A stretch of 64,000 nucleotides of DNA from Radiobacillus kanasensis (GCF_021049245.1 NZ_CP088020.1:310001-374000); one strand, 5' to 3'. Positions 36,181 to 45,005 are shown, numbered from the stretch's first letter. Notes: generated by a model not told the origin, from the letters alone. Program-made: numbers and translations.

Positions 36181-37130
36181 TGAGTAGTGTGAATGAGCTA
36201 GATCAAGTAAAGCTAAATGGTCGCGATTTTTTAACGCTCGCAGATTATACGAGAGAAGAGCTAGATTATTTGCTAGAACTAGCTCTGCATTTGAAAAAAC
36301 AACGAAAGCTAGGACGAGAAGAGCAACCTTTAAAGGGCAAGACCCTTGGTATGATCTTTGAAAAGTCCTCCACAAGAACACGTGTATCCTTTGAAGCTGG
36401 CATCTATCAATTAGGTGGCTCAGGGTTATTTCTTAGTTCGAAAGACTTGCAGATTGGAAGAGGAGAGCCGGTTGCGGATACAGCAAAGGTACTTTCGGGT
36501 TATTTAGACGGCATTATGATTCGGACCTATTCACAGGAACTAGTCCAACAACTTGCAGAGAATGCTAGTATTCCAGTCATTAACGGCTTAACCGATGCAT
36601 ATCATCCTTGTCAGGTGTTGGCGGATCTGCAAACGATCATGGAAGTAAAAGGTGCTTTAAAAGGAGTAAAGGTAGCTTATATAGGAGATGGAAATAACAT
36701 GGCGCATTCCCTAATGCTTGGCTCGGCTATTATGGGAATGGACATAAGTGTCGCTTCTCCAAAAGGCTATGAACCAGATGAAGGAATCACGAAAAAAGCA
36801 ATCAGTCTTGCTCACGATTCCTTTGTGGTAGTGACTAACGACCCAATAGAAGCTATTAAGGATGCAGACGTTATTTATACAGATGTCTGGGCAAGCATGG
36901 GGCAAGAGGAGGAACAAGAGAAAAGAGAGGCAATATTTACGGACTTCCAAGTCAATGACGAATTAGTGAAACATGCACACTCAGATTATACGTTTATGCA
37001 TTGCCTTCCCGCACATCGTGGGGAGGAAGTATCGGCTTCGATTATTGATGGAAACCATTCCGTTGTTTTTCAAGAAGCAGAAAATCGTCTTCATGCACAA
37101 AAAGCGTTAATGGTGGCATTGATGGGATAA
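36177..37130 (+). CDS. argF: Ornithine carbamoyltransferase
   Basis: 317 residues. The carbamoyl-phosphate site [10 protein letters not shown] and the ornithine loop [11 protein letters not shown] are intact. It makes citrulline from ornithine and the carbamoyl phosphate produced by CarAB. Two ATGs (36177 and 36180) overlap the carB stop; ribosome site AAGGAG. With argGH this completes ornithine-to-arginine; the acetyl-ornithine branch (argC, J, B, D) is not in this window. Confidence 0.95.
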   Translation: MMSSVNELDQVKLNGRDFLTLADYTREELDYLLELALHLKKQRKLGREEQPLKGKTLGMIFEKSSTRTRVSFEAGIYQLGGSGLFLSSKDLQIGRGEPVADTAKVLSGYLDGIMIRTYSQELVQQLAENASIPVINGLTDAYHPCQVLADLQTIMEVKGALKGVKVAYIGDGNNMAHSLMLGSAIMGMDISVASPKGYEPDEGITKKAISLAHDSFVVVTNDPIEAIKDADVIYTDVWASMGQEEEQEKREAIFTDFQVNDELVKHAHSDYTFMHCLPAHRGEEVSASIIDGNHSVVFQEAENRLHAQKALMVALMG

Positions 37131-37146
37131 AGAAATAAATCATCTG

Positions 37147-37189
37147 AAAAACCAATCATGGGGTAAGGACCCTTTGATTGGTTTTTTTA
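37147..37189 (+). terminator. Terminator of carAB-argF
   Basis: AAAACCAATCA and TGATTGGTTTT pair, with a nested GGGT/ACCC, followed by TTT. Confidence 0.85.
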
Positions 37190-37288
37190 CTCATTTTGGA
37201 AGGGGGATAAACAGAAATTAGATAAAATGGTACAATAATTCATAGATGGAATAAAACCATCCTAATCGGAAGAAGAGGGGTATGAGGA

Positions 37289-37840
37289 ATGGTTAAAAAG
37301 GCATTAATCAATATCGATTATACGTATGATTTTGTTGCAGATGATGGGAAATTAACATGTGGAAAACCAGGTCAGGAAATCGAAGCAAATATCGTAAACA
37401 TTACCAAGCATTTTGCTAATAAAAAAGATATGGTTGTGTTTGCCATTGATGGCCATGATGAAGGGGATTCGTTTCATCCGGAGACAGCTTTGTTCCCACC
37501 TCATAACATTAAGGGGACAGATGGCCGAGATCTCTATGGTAGCCTGAAAGATACATATGAAGAAATTAAAGGAGAAGACTTTGTCTTTTATTTTGATAAA
37601 ACAAGATACAGTGCTTTTGCAGGAACAGAACTAGAAATTAAATTGCGTGAAAGAGGCATTGAAGAAGTGCACTTAATTGGAGTTTGTACCGATATTTGTG
37701 TTCTTCATACAGCTGTTGATGCGTATAATAAAGGCTTTAAGATCGTTGTCTATAAGGATGCCGTAGCTAGCTTTGATCAGCCGGGGCATGAGTGGGCATT
37801 ACGCCATTTTGAAAACACGTTAGGTGCTACTATAATATAA
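37289..37840 (+). CDS. pncA: Nicotinamidase/isochorismatase-family hydrolase
   Basis: 183 residues, the same length as B. subtilis PncA (YueJ). Asp10, Lys104 (FDKTRYSAF) and Cys137 (GVCTDICV) form the catalytic triad, and metal ligands fall in IDGHDEGDSFHPE. It deamidates nicotinamide to nicotinate for NAD salvage. ATG 37289 follows AGAGGGGTATGAGGA. Monocistronic. Confidence 0.88.
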   Translation: MVKKALINIDYTYDFVADDGKLTCGKPGQEIEANIVNITKHFANKKDMVVFAIDGHDEGDSFHPETALFPPHNIKGTDGRDLYGSLKDTYEEIKGEDFVFYFDKTRYSAFAGTELEIKLRERGIEEVHLIGVCTDICVLHTAVDAYNKGFKIVVYKDAVASFDQPGHEWALRHFENTLGATII

Positions 37841-37842
37841 GG

Positions 37843-38227
37843 CGAACTAGGACAGCCTCTTCTAGGTGTCAACTGTATTGGATTATCGATGGTCATGATG
37901 CCGGCACAAACAAATGGACTTAATCAATTACCACGTGAGTTATATGCAGATGGATCAGCCGCAATGAATACATTGAATCAAGTAGCAGGGGCGGCAGGTA
38001 CAGCTATAGCGATTACGGTATTTTCAGCCGGTCAAAACGGGCATTTAATGGATTTTCCTGATGCCTCACAGCCAGAAATATTAGCTGCAGGAGTAAAATA
38101 TGCTTTTTACTTTATTACAGGCATTTCAGTAATTGGATTAATCATTTCTTTATTTGTCAAAAAACCAAGCACAGTAAAGGAAGATTCTCTAGTTGCGGCA
38201 CCAGCAACAGAGTCTGTAAGTAGGTAG
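37843..38227 (+). pseudogene. C-terminal remnant of a DHA2-type MFS drug exporter
   Basis: The frame reads GQPLLGVNCIGLSMVMMPAQ then TNGLNQLPRELYADGSAAMN and the last two membrane helices, clearly the end of an LmrB/EmrB-type 14-helix pump. The first three quarters are missing; pncA directly precedes it. The in-frame ATG at 37889 is only an internal methionine with no ribosome site. A deletion remnant, probably non-functional. Confidence 0.75.
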
Positions 38228-38279
38228 TGTAATTTATTCAGCTCAGCTATGTAAAGAAAGACGAACAGCCTGATAATAA

Positions 38280-38315
38280 CAAAAACGCATGGACTAATTA
38301 ATCCATGCGTTTTTG
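38280..38315. terminator. Bidirectional terminator before ltaS
   Basis: AAAAACGCATGGA and TCCATGCGTTTTT pair around CTAATTAA; T-runs on both strands. Confidence 0.88.
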
Positions 38316-38319
38316 TGTG

Positions 38320-40269
38320 CTATTTCTGTTGTATTATTCCATATTTTTCTTCAAAAGCTTCGACCGTGTAATCATAATTAGCCGGATCTACTTTTTCAAA
38401 GTTCTCTAGTTCGTGGAATCGTAAAAGATCTTTGTATAATACTTCATCTGAAAGTTGAAGCTGTTGAATAACATTCCGTTTCAGTTTTTGAATTTCTTCT
38501 GTATCATCGTCTTCGATGACTTCACCGGTTTGTGTATCATAAACGATATCATTTACATAAGTGTATTTCGGTGTAACAAATCCACCGTCTCTGAACGCTA
38601 CTGTTTCATCATGCTCTTCAGAGAATAGGTCTGTTCCAAAGTTAATTAGTTTACGGTTATCGATGCCTTGTAGATGAAGAATGGTAGGCATTAAATCGAT
38701 TTGACCACCGTAAGTGTGGTTCACTCCACCTTCCACGCCAGGAATGTGCATAAGGAGAGGAACTCGTTGGTTTTGAGCGTTTTGGAAAGGTGTAATTTCT
38801 TTTCCTAATACTTCTTCCATTGCTCGGTTATGGTTTGTAGAGATTCCGTTATGGTCTCCATAAATGATAACGACTGTATCATCGTAAAGGCCATTCGCTT
38901 TCAGGTCATTGAACAATTGCTCCACTGCTTCGTCAAGATAACGAGCGGTTTGGAAATAGTTATCAACGGTTTCGTCACCTGTCGTTCCTTTGGCAATCGT
39001 TGCATCCTCTTCATCCAAAGTAAATGGATAGTGATGTGTCATCGTCATGAGGTGTGCATAAAACGGTTGCTCTAGTTCTGTTAACAAAGGAATGGATTGG
39101 CTAAGAAACTCTTTATCTTTTAATCCAAGATTCTCGGAATTTTCTTCCGTTACATTGTAAAACTTATCATGGAAGAAATAGTCATACCCAATTCGTTTAT
39201 AAATCTGATTTCGGTTCCAGAATGTTTTTTCATCAGCATGGAAAACCGCACTTGTATATTCTTTATTCTGGTCTAGAATCTCTGCTAAAGACTGATAGGT
39301 GTTTAACCCTTTCGTCATGAACGCAGCTCCTTCAGGAAGACCATATAAGCTGTTATCTGTCGTTAACTCTGCATCTGACGTTTTACCTTGTCCGGTATGG
39401 TGGAAAAAGTTATCAAAGTAAATCATATTATCTTGACCGTGAGCAAGCTTGTTAAGGAACGGAGTAACTTCTTCTCCATTAAGCTTGTAATCAATCAAAA
39501 ATGTTTGAAAGCTTTCTAAGTGAATCTTAATGATGTTTTTACCTTCCGCAATTCCGAAATACTTTTCGTTCGGCTTTGCATAGTGCGAAGTTGTATAGTT
39601 AGAGATCTTCGTTAAATCATCGCTGCTCGCATAAGCTTTTTGAGCTTCGATTTGAGCTGTTTGGATGCCATCATAGATTGTGTAGTTGTACAATCCCAAA
39701 TATTTGACGATATAGTTTCGGTCAAAAGTCCGTTGAAGTAGCTCTGGGCGATCTTCATTTGCTAAACCAAGGTTAATGAAGAAAAGAGCTGTTCCAGCAA
39801 TAACAACTAATGGAGATACCCATTTGCGTAATTGGAAGTTCTTAAGTTCAGGTCGTTTCACAACAATTAATGTCAATACAATCAAGTCAACAAAATAAAG
39901 CAAGTCGTGCCAGCTTAGAATACCTAGTACTCCTTCTTGCATTTCTCCTATATTACTAGATTGGCTAAGCGTCGCAATCGTTAAGAAATCGTCAAAGAAA
40001 CGATAATATAGAACATCTGCAATCAAGACAACTGTCATAACTACATTGACAATTAGCATCCATATCGCTGCCTTGCGCCCTTTCATCCAAAGTGTTAAAC
40101 CAAGGAATACAATAGCTGAACTCAGTGGGTTAATAACCAGTAAAAATTCCTGCATGGTGCCTTCAACACCAAGGTTAAATTCAAATGTGTAAGCCATATA
40201 TGTTTTAAACCAAATAAATACGATAGACAAAAAGAAAAAACTCATTTTAAAAGAGAAAAGTTTCTTCAT
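38320..40269 (-). CDS. ltaS: Lipoteichoic acid synthase (LtaS family)
   Basis: 649 residues. Five membrane helices (about 10-170) are followed by an extracellular sulfatase-like domain. Thr297 in TGQGKTSDAE is the catalytic threonine at the LtaS position, and YGDHNG holds metal ligands. AYA at 212-214 matches the signal-peptidase cut site that releases the domain. It polymerises glycerol phosphate onto a glycolipid anchor. ATG 40269 follows AAAGAAGGGAAT. Paralogues are common in bacilli, so the exact role among them is open. Confidence 0.92.
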   Translation of the reverse strand: MKKLFSFKMSFFFLSIVFIWFKTYMAYTFEFNLGVEGTMQEFLLVINPLSSAIVFLGLTLWMKGRKAAIWMLIVNVVMTVVLIADVLYYRFFDDFLTIATLSQSSNIGEMQEGVLGILSWHDLLYFVDLIVLTLIVVKRPELKNFQLRKWVSPLVVIAGTALFFINLGLANEDRPELLQRTFDRNYIVKYLGLYNYTIYDGIQTAQIEAQKAYASSDDLTKISNYTTSHYAKPNEKYFGIAEGKNIIKIHLESFQTFLIDYKLNGEEVTPFLNKLAHGQDNMIYFDNFFHHTGQGKTSDAELTTDNSLYGLPEGAAFMTKGLNTYQSLAEILDQNKEYTSAVFHADEKTFWNRNQIYKRIGYDYFFHDKFYNVTEENSENLGLKDKEFLSQSIPLLTELEQPFYAHLMTMTHHYPFTLDEEDATIAKGTTGDETVDNYFQTARYLDEAVEQLFNDLKANGLYDDTVVIIYGDHNGISTNHNRAMEEVLGKEITPFQNAQNQRVPLLMHIPGVEGGVNHTYGGQIDLMPTILHLQGIDNRKLINFGTDLFSEEHDETVAFRDGGFVTPKYTYVNDIVYDTQTGEVIEDDDTEEIQKLKRNVIQQLQLSDEVLYKDLLRFHELENFEKVDPANYDYTVEAFEEKYGIIQQK

Positions 40270-40697
40270 AATATTCCCTTCTTTCCTTATTCTAAAATAT
40301 TCTTAGATGGCATCCAGTTTTTTAGGGATTGTAAGTCATTCATCAAAATATATAGCGCATCGATGTCTAGCTCTGGCGCCTGCGAGATTTCCTCGCTTCC
40401 GATCGTCTTATTAATTTTGTAAATCTAATGTGAAGAATCTGTAAACTAGTATATAAATATAGCATAGATTTCATGATATGAAAATGATAATTTGTGCCTA
40501 GGAAAATTAATCCCAAAGTAGGATTATAGAGTAATAGCATGATAAATACCATAGTAAATACATGCTGTTCGTCCACATGCTGGAAATTCGGACACAAAAA
40601 CTTCATAATTTGCATATAACTGGTGCAAAGGGCTATTGAACGACAGTTGCGGTTCTGCTCATTAGACTGCTATAATTTTGAAGAAGCGTTTTGAAAA
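40270..40697. other. Intergenic region between ltaS and murB
   Basis: No convincing gene. At about 40362-40412 a GC-richer patch TGTCTAGCTCTGGCGCCTGC and CTCGCTTCCGATCG resembles a fragment of a short Bacillaceae intergenic repeat. The rest is AT-rich and would hold the divergent promoters. Confidence 0.4.
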
Positions 40698-40724
40698 ATG
40701 ATAATGATTAAAGGAATGGTCGCA

Positions 40725-41639
40725 ATGATCAATCATCAAGATATTTACGAAAAATTGGTTCACATTACTTCTAAAGAAAATGTGATGGTAAATGAAGAAT
40801 TAAAAAATCATACTTACACGAAGCTCGGTGGAAAAGCAGACTATCTCGTGACACCGGAAACCTACGAAGAAGTTCAAAAAATCGTAAAACTTTCTAATAA
40901 AGATAATATTCCATTCACCCTTTTAGGCAATGGATCCAATCTGATTGTGAAAGATGGTGGAATTCGAGGAATTGTCTTAGTCTTAAAGCGTTTTAAAGAA
41001 ATCAAGGTGGAGAATCATGCAGTCATTGCCCAAAGTGGTGGGGCAATTATTGACGTTTCGCGATTCGCCTTAGAACAGAATTTAAAAGGTTTAGAGTTTG
41101 CTTGCGGGATCCCAGGAACAGTTGGCGGTGCATTGTTTATGAATGCAGGGGCCTATGGCGGAGAAATTAAAGACGTCTTAGAGTATGCTGTCGTTGTAGA
41201 CCGTGAAGGAGAGATTTTGAAATTAGATGCTTCTGATTTAGATTTGGATTACCGTACGAGTAACATTCCTGAGCGCGGGTTAATCGTTTTAGAAGCACAC
41301 TTTACATTATCACCAGGGAAATATTCGGATATAAAAGAAATTATGGATGATTTAACTTTTAAACGTGAATCGAAACAACCTCTCGAATTTCCGTCCTGTG
41401 GAAGTGTGTTTAAACGCCCACCTGGCTACTTTGCAGGAAAGCTTATACAGGATAGTGAGCTTCAAGGTAAGGGGATTGGTGGCGCAGAAGTATCAACGAA
41501 GCATGCGGGATTCATTGTCAATAAAAACAATGCCACCGCGACGGAATACATTTCTGTTATTGAAATGGTCCAAAAGACAGTGAAAGAAAAGTTCGGGGTA
41601 GACTTAGAACGGGAAGTTAAAATAATTGGAGAAGATTAG
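40725..41639 (+). CDS. murB: UDP-N-acetylenolpyruvoylglucosamine reductase
   Basis: 304 residues. FAD-binding motifs [12 protein letters not shown] and [20 protein letters not shown], and the catalytic serine in [10 protein letters not shown] are present; this is the shorter type IIb form found in bacilli. It reduces the enolpyruvyl group to give UDP-MurNAc. ATG 40725 lies 9 nt after AAAGGA; ATGs at 40698 and 40716 are less well placed. It stands alone with a terminator. Confidence 0.94.
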   Translation: MINHQDIYEKLVHITSKENVMVNEELKNHTYTKLGGKADYLVTPETYEEVQKIVKLSNKDNIPFTLLGNGSNLIVKDGGIRGIVLVLKRFKEIKVENHAVIAQSGGAIIDVSRFALEQNLKGLEFACGIPGTVGGALFMNAGAYGGEIKDVLEYAVVVDREGEILKLDASDLDLDYRTSNIPERGLIVLEAHFTLSPGKYSDIKEIMDDLTFKRESKQPLEFPSCGSVFKRPPGYFAGKLIQDSELQGKGIGGAEVSTKHAGFIVNKNNATATEYISVIEMVQKTVKEKFGVDLEREVKIIGED

Positions 41640-41644
41640 AAGAA

Positions 41645-41677
41645 AAACTGTCGTTTTGGAAACGGCAGTTTTTTTAT
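41645..41677 (+). terminator. Terminator after murB
   Basis: AAAACTGTCGTTTT and AACGGCAGTTTT pair around GGA, followed by TTTT. Confidence 0.85.
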
Positions 41678-41730
41678 GATATATAATATGGAAAAGACTC
41701 GATGTGAGGTGATGCTTTCTGAAATATGAA

Positions 41731-42054
41731 GTGGTAAACAGTAAATTAGAAAATGTAAAGTTGTTAGATGAGGAAATGGTCGTGGAGGAAATGGAACATG
41801 TGATTCAGAGTTTCCAATTAATCATTTCTAGTAAAACAACCTTGTTATCCAAAAAGGGGTCCTATCATTGGCATCTTAAAAAAGATGGTGAAAAAGGCGT
41901 TTTGGAAATTACTTACTGGCCTTCTAAAAGCAAGCTTTTGGTGGAAATAGCTCGGAACCGAATGGCAGATTGGAATGTATCTATAATAGAGGAAATGACA
42001 GAAGCATTTGCGAATACCTTTCAGGGACAGGCACAGCCATTGACAGAAAAATAA
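41731..42054 (+). CDS. Small uncharacterised protein
   Basis: 107 residues, charged, no membrane segment. The GSYHWHLKKDGEKGVLEITYWP core suggests a small alpha/beta domain. I do not recognise the family. The start is uncertain: the only ribosome site, GAGGTGAT (41706-41713), is 17 nt from GTG 41731 but 5-9 nt from an in-frame CTG at 41719, which would add LKYE. No neighbour explains its role. Confidence 0.6.
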   Translation: MVNSKLENVKLLDEEMVVEEMEHVIQSFQLIISSKTTLLSKKGSYHWHLKKDGEKGVLEITYWPSKSKLLVEIARNRMADWNVSIIEEMTEAFANTFQGQAQPLTEK

Positions 42055-42137
42055 AGATATCATACAATGAACACAGAAACTAACGAAACGTAAATAGTTT
42101 ATTTGTTGTATAGTAGGAATAAGCGAGGTCTACGTGC

Positions 42138-42704
42138 ATGAAAGAAAAAATATTAAGAGCAGTAGTTGAAGAAATTCAAATGAGCGGTATGCGCTTCACC
42201 GTTGATGATATTACAAAAAGGATGGGAATCAGTAAAAAGACGATATATGAACATTTCGCTTCTAAAGAAGAAATCATTCAAACAATCATTGATGACATCT
42301 TAGTTGAAACCGATCAAAAAACAAATGAAATCATGGCCAATCAATTGCTCACCTTTATTGAAAAAATAAAGCAGCTTATGGTCGTGTTGCCAGAGTATTA
42401 CCAAATTTATGATCGACCTGTTTTGGAAGGAATGAAAAGATATTATCCGGACCAATGGCAAAAGATTAATGATTCTTTAGAAGAGGATTGGCTTGAGATT
42501 GAAGAGTTAGTCAATGCCGCTATGAAGCACGGAGAAGTAATTGATACCTATTCCATTGTTATTATTATGAAGGTGTTAAGGGAAGCGGTTGATACGACCT
42601 ATGACCAAAACTTTTTCTTTAAAAATAATATTACGGTGAACCAAGCTTTAACCGAGATAGTGGATTTAGTACTTTATGGCATGATACCGGAGGATAAAAG
42701 ATGA
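42138..42704 (+). CDS. TetR-family transcriptional regulator
   Basis: 188 residues. The N-terminal helix-turn-helix FTVDDITKRMGISKKTIYEHFASKEEII (about 21-48) is typical of TetR. The ligand domain is unlike any that I can name. The next gene, 83 bp away, encodes a small multidrug pump, so it is probably the local repressor. ATG 42138 has a weak site (GCGAGGTC). Confidence 0.86.
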   Translation: MKEKILRAVVEEIQMSGMRFTVDDITKRMGISKKTIYEHFASKEEIIQTIIDDILVETDQKTNEIMANQLLTFIEKIKQLMVVLPEYYQIYDRPVLEGMKRYYPDQWQKINDSLEEDWLEIEELVNAAMKHGEVIDTYSIVIIMKVLREAVDTTYDQNFFFKNNITVNQALTEIVDLVLYGMIPEDKR

Positions 42705-42730
42705 GTTTTTGTTCATCTTTCTCTTTTTGC
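42697..42730 (+). terminator. Attenuator-like hairpin between tetR and the SMR gene
   Basis: AAAGATGA and TCATCTTT pair around GTTTTTGT, followed by TCTCTTTTT. It overlaps the tetR stop codon. Confidence 0.65.
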
Positions 42731-42787
42731 ATCCGGAAACTAAAAAAACATTTTCAGTTTATTTATTTTATAAACGGAGGGATTCTT

Positions 42788-43108
42788 ATGGCATACCTTT
42801 ATCTATTTGTTGCTATCATTACGGAGATCGTCGGAAGTTCTATGTTAAAGATGTCGGAAGGATTTTCAAAACTGCTGCCTTCAATTGGAGCTATTATTGG
42901 ATATAGTATTTCTTTCTATTTACTGTCCTTAACCTTAAAGGAATTACCAATCGGGATGACCTATGCCATCTGGGCTGGGTTAGGCACAGCATTAACAGCA
43001 ATAATCGGGATATTGTTTTGGAAGGAAGGATTCTCTCTTCAAACGGTTGTAGGTATTGTAGCTATTATACTCGGAGTAACCGTATTGAATATGCCAAAGT
43101 GGACGTAA
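42788..43108 (+). CDS. Small multidrug resistance (SMR) efflux protein
   Basis: 106 residues in four helices. The essential membrane glutamate is in AIITEIVGSSMLK (Glu13), and the GMTYAIWAGLGT segment is diagnostic for SMR pumps (EmrE/QacC/YkkC type), which export cations or guanidinium-like compounds with proton exchange. It lacks an adjacent second SMR gene, so it would be a homodimer or pair elsewhere. ATG 42788 follows ACGGAGGGATTCTT. Likely regulated by the TetR protein encoded upstream. Confidence 0.9.
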   Translation: MAYLYLFVAIITEIVGSSMLKMSEGFSKLLPSIGAIIGYSISFYLLSLTLKELPIGMTYAIWAGLGTALTAIIGILFWKEGFSLQTVVGIVAIILGVTVLNMPKWT

Positions 43109-43267
43109 TGCTATATATCATTAAGAAAAGAAGATGGGCAAACCCTATAACTACCAACTCTAAAGACGAACGTCTCAAGATAAGAAGCTTATAATGTTAA
43201 TTTTCAATAGTTGGATCTTGATTCATAGTTGATAGAAAATGCGACATAAGGGGTGAAGCTATATGCC

Positions 43268-43367
43268 AGCGCTCCGGCAGAATACTCCGCTTTCCGCGGG
43301 CACGGCCTCAGCTTCCTCAGAAGAAACCCACTTCCTGCGGGATCTTCGGCTCGCGCTGTTCCCGCAG
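43268..43367. repeat. Palindromic dispersed repeat, copy B, left part
   Basis: GCGCTCCGGCAGAATAC, GCTTTCCGCGGGCACGGCC and GGGATCTTCGGCTCGCGCTG repeat copy A closely. It breaks off after CCCGCAG at 43367, where the IS110 element begins. The missing right part appears at 44965. Confidence 0.8.
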
Positions 43368-43384
43368 TCATTCATGTATCGCGA

Positions 43385-43562
43385 AAACAGCTATACACCA
43401 CAGAGAATGAAAATAGTTATTGTGTGGCTATACTGATGCTACGGCTGGATGAGGAAGGTCGAGACTCCTTGGTGCGTGAGAGCCCTACCCGCAGTCTGAC
43501 TCCTTCGACCACGGTGCATCACAGACTGTTGCTCCTTTTAAGGGAAGCACTCATGGTAGATT
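43385..43562 (+). ncRNA. Candidate bridge RNA of the IS110 element
   Basis: Three possible hairpins: CCACA/TGTGG with TATA/TATA (43392-43432), GGTCGA/TCGACC (about 43457-43509) and GTGC/GCAC (43514-43550). The loop of the second carries GAGACTCCT (43461-43469), complement of the right flank with its AG, and CCCGCAG (43488-43494), identical to the left flank. TCATGGTAG (43551-43559) equals the IS right end plus AG (44958-44966). IS110 bridge RNAs pair with target and donor in this manner; exact RNA ends are unknown. Confidence 0.6.
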
Positions 43563-43623
43563 AACCCTATTCTGGTTGTTGCGCCAGCCTCCATTATTAT
43601 TTGCCGTAGAAAGGATGTTTTCA

Positions 43624-44847
43624 ATGGATGTAATCATTGAGAATGCTTGTGGTATGGATGTCCACAAGGATACCATTACCGCTTGTGCCATTACAACAGA
43701 AGGAAAGGAGATTGAAACTTTTTCAACTAAAACCATATATCTAATTGAGTTGGTGGACTGGGTGAAGAAACATAAGTGTACCCATGTGGCAATGGAAAGT
43801 ACAAGTGTCTACTGGAAACCCATTGTCAATCTACTAGAAGCAGAAGATATTGAATATCTAGTTGTGAATGCTCAACACATTAAGGCTGTCCCCGGGCGTA
43901 AAACGGATGTGAAAGATGCCGAATGGATAGCCAAATTACTTCGTCACGGTTTACTTAAAGCTAGTTTTATTCCTGATCGAAACCAGCGAGAATTACGTGA
44001 ACTTGTTCGTTATCGTCGAAGTATTATTGAAGAGCGTGCCAGACAATATAATCGGATTCAAAAAGTGTTAGAAGGAGCTAATATCAAACTTGGTTCTGTT
44101 GTTTCTGACATTATGGGAGTTTCTGCTCGTGATATGCTTCGATCCATATCCGAAGGAAATGATGATCTCGAAGAGTTAACAACCTTTGCGAGAGGAGTAA
44201 TGAAGAAGAAAAAGGATGAATTGAAACTCGCACTTCAAGGGTATGTTCAAGAACACCAACGGTTCATGATAAAAACGATTCTAGATCATATCGATTTCCT
44301 GACGGATCAAATCGATAAACTAGATAAAGAGATAGCGAAAAGGATGGAAGACTCTCAAGAAGATATAGACCGTTTAGATTCCATTCCTGGTATTGGGAGA
44401 AAAATGGCGGAACAAATGCTTGCAGAGCTTGGTACAAATATAAAGGAGCAATTTCCTACTGCACCTCAAATGTGTTCATGGGCTGGATTAGTTCCTGGAA
44501 ATAACCAAAGTGCTGGAAAACGTAAATCATCTAAAACGTTGAATGGAAACAAGTATCTTAAATCAGCACTGATTGAAGCAGCTCATTCTGTTCGAGGATC
44601 CAAAAACTACCTTGGTGCACTTTACCGGCGAACAGCTTCACGTAAAGGTAAAAAGCGTGCAGGAATCGTTGTAGCTCATGCGATATTACGAATCTCCTAT
44701 TATCTCTTAACACGAAAAGAAATGTATGTAGATTTAGGAGAAGATTACTTCGACAAACAAAGACAACAATCCGTTGTTAAGCATTCACTACGAAGATTAG
44801 AGAGTTTAGGTTACACAGTGACAATTGTGGAACCAAAAGTGTCTTAA
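43624..44847 (+). CDS. IS110-family transposase (DEDD/Ser recombinase)
   Basis: 407 residues. The N-terminal RuvC-like DEDD domain has Asp12 (GMDVHKD), Glu58 (AMESTSVYW), Asp95 and Asp98 (RKTDVKDAEW). A coiled coil follows (about 170-240), then the IS116/110/902 C-terminal domain with helix-hairpin-helix SIPGIGRKMAEQML and the serine in NNQSAGKRKSSK (Ser296). All key residues are intact, so it is probably active. ATG 43624 follows AGAAAGGATG; the frame from 43576 has no site. Confidence 0.93.
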   Translation: MDVIIENACGMDVHKDTITACAITTEGKEIETFSTKTIYLIELVDWVKKHKCTHVAMESTSVYWKPIVNLLEAEDIEYLVVNAQHIKAVPGRKTDVKDAEWIAKLLRHGLLKASFIPDRNQRELRELVRYRRSIIEERARQYNRIQKVLEGANIKLGSVVSDIMGVSARDMLRSISEGNDDLEELTTFARGVMKKKKDELKLALQGYVQEHQRFMIKTILDHIDFLTDQIDKLDKEIAKRMEDSQEDIDRLDSIPGIGRKMAEQMLAELGTNIKEQFPTAPQMCSWAGLVPGNNQSAGKRKSSKTLNGNKYLKSALIEAAHSVRGSKNYLGALYRRTASRKGKKRAGIVVAHAILRISYYLLTRKEMYVDLGEDYFDKQRQQSVVKHSLRRLESLGYTVTIVEPKVS

Positions 44848-44964
44848 AATTAATCTCCAACTTCATTAGATCTTAGAATGTGGCGCTCTCCTCAAAAAAA
44901 CGAATGAGCTGCGTCTACCTTAGTATTGCCATTTTTCCATATATTAGAACCTTATTTTCATGGT

Positions 44965-45005
44965 AGGAGTCTCCGTATTCTGCCTTCGCTATCATAGATG
45001 TCTAG
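44965..45005. repeat. Palindromic dispersed repeat, copy B, right part
   Basis: AGGAGTCTCCGTATTCTGCC then TTCGCT.. corresponds to TGGAGTCTACGTATTCTGCC in copy A and completes the repeat that the IS110 element interrupted. Confidence 0.75.

Larger units (their letters stand above)
43368..44964 (+). mobile_element. Complete IS110-family insertion sequence
   Basis: The ends were set by comparing the interrupted repeat with copy A: the left flank ends CCCGCAG (43361-43367) and the right flank resumes AGGAGTCTCCG (44965 on), so AG is present on both sides and 1597 bp lie between. No terminal inverted repeats are seen, as is normal for IS110. A 256-bp non-coding left end precedes the transposase, the place where IS110-group elements encode their bridge RNA. 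Confidence 0.8.

Noticed and set aside
29100..37130. Arginine genes as a recently acquired island
   Set aside because: Codon and base use look like the surroundings, the genes are intact and regulated by ARG-type boxes, and no mobile ends flank them.
40367..40615. 82-codon minus-strand frame between ltaS and murB
   Set aside because: No ribosome site, no recognisable motif, and it includes the repeat-like patch.
43253..43564. 103-codon open frame across the repeat and the IS left end
   Set aside because: It crosses the repeat-IS junction and the structured leader, has no family resemblance, and its upstream sequence is repeat DNA.
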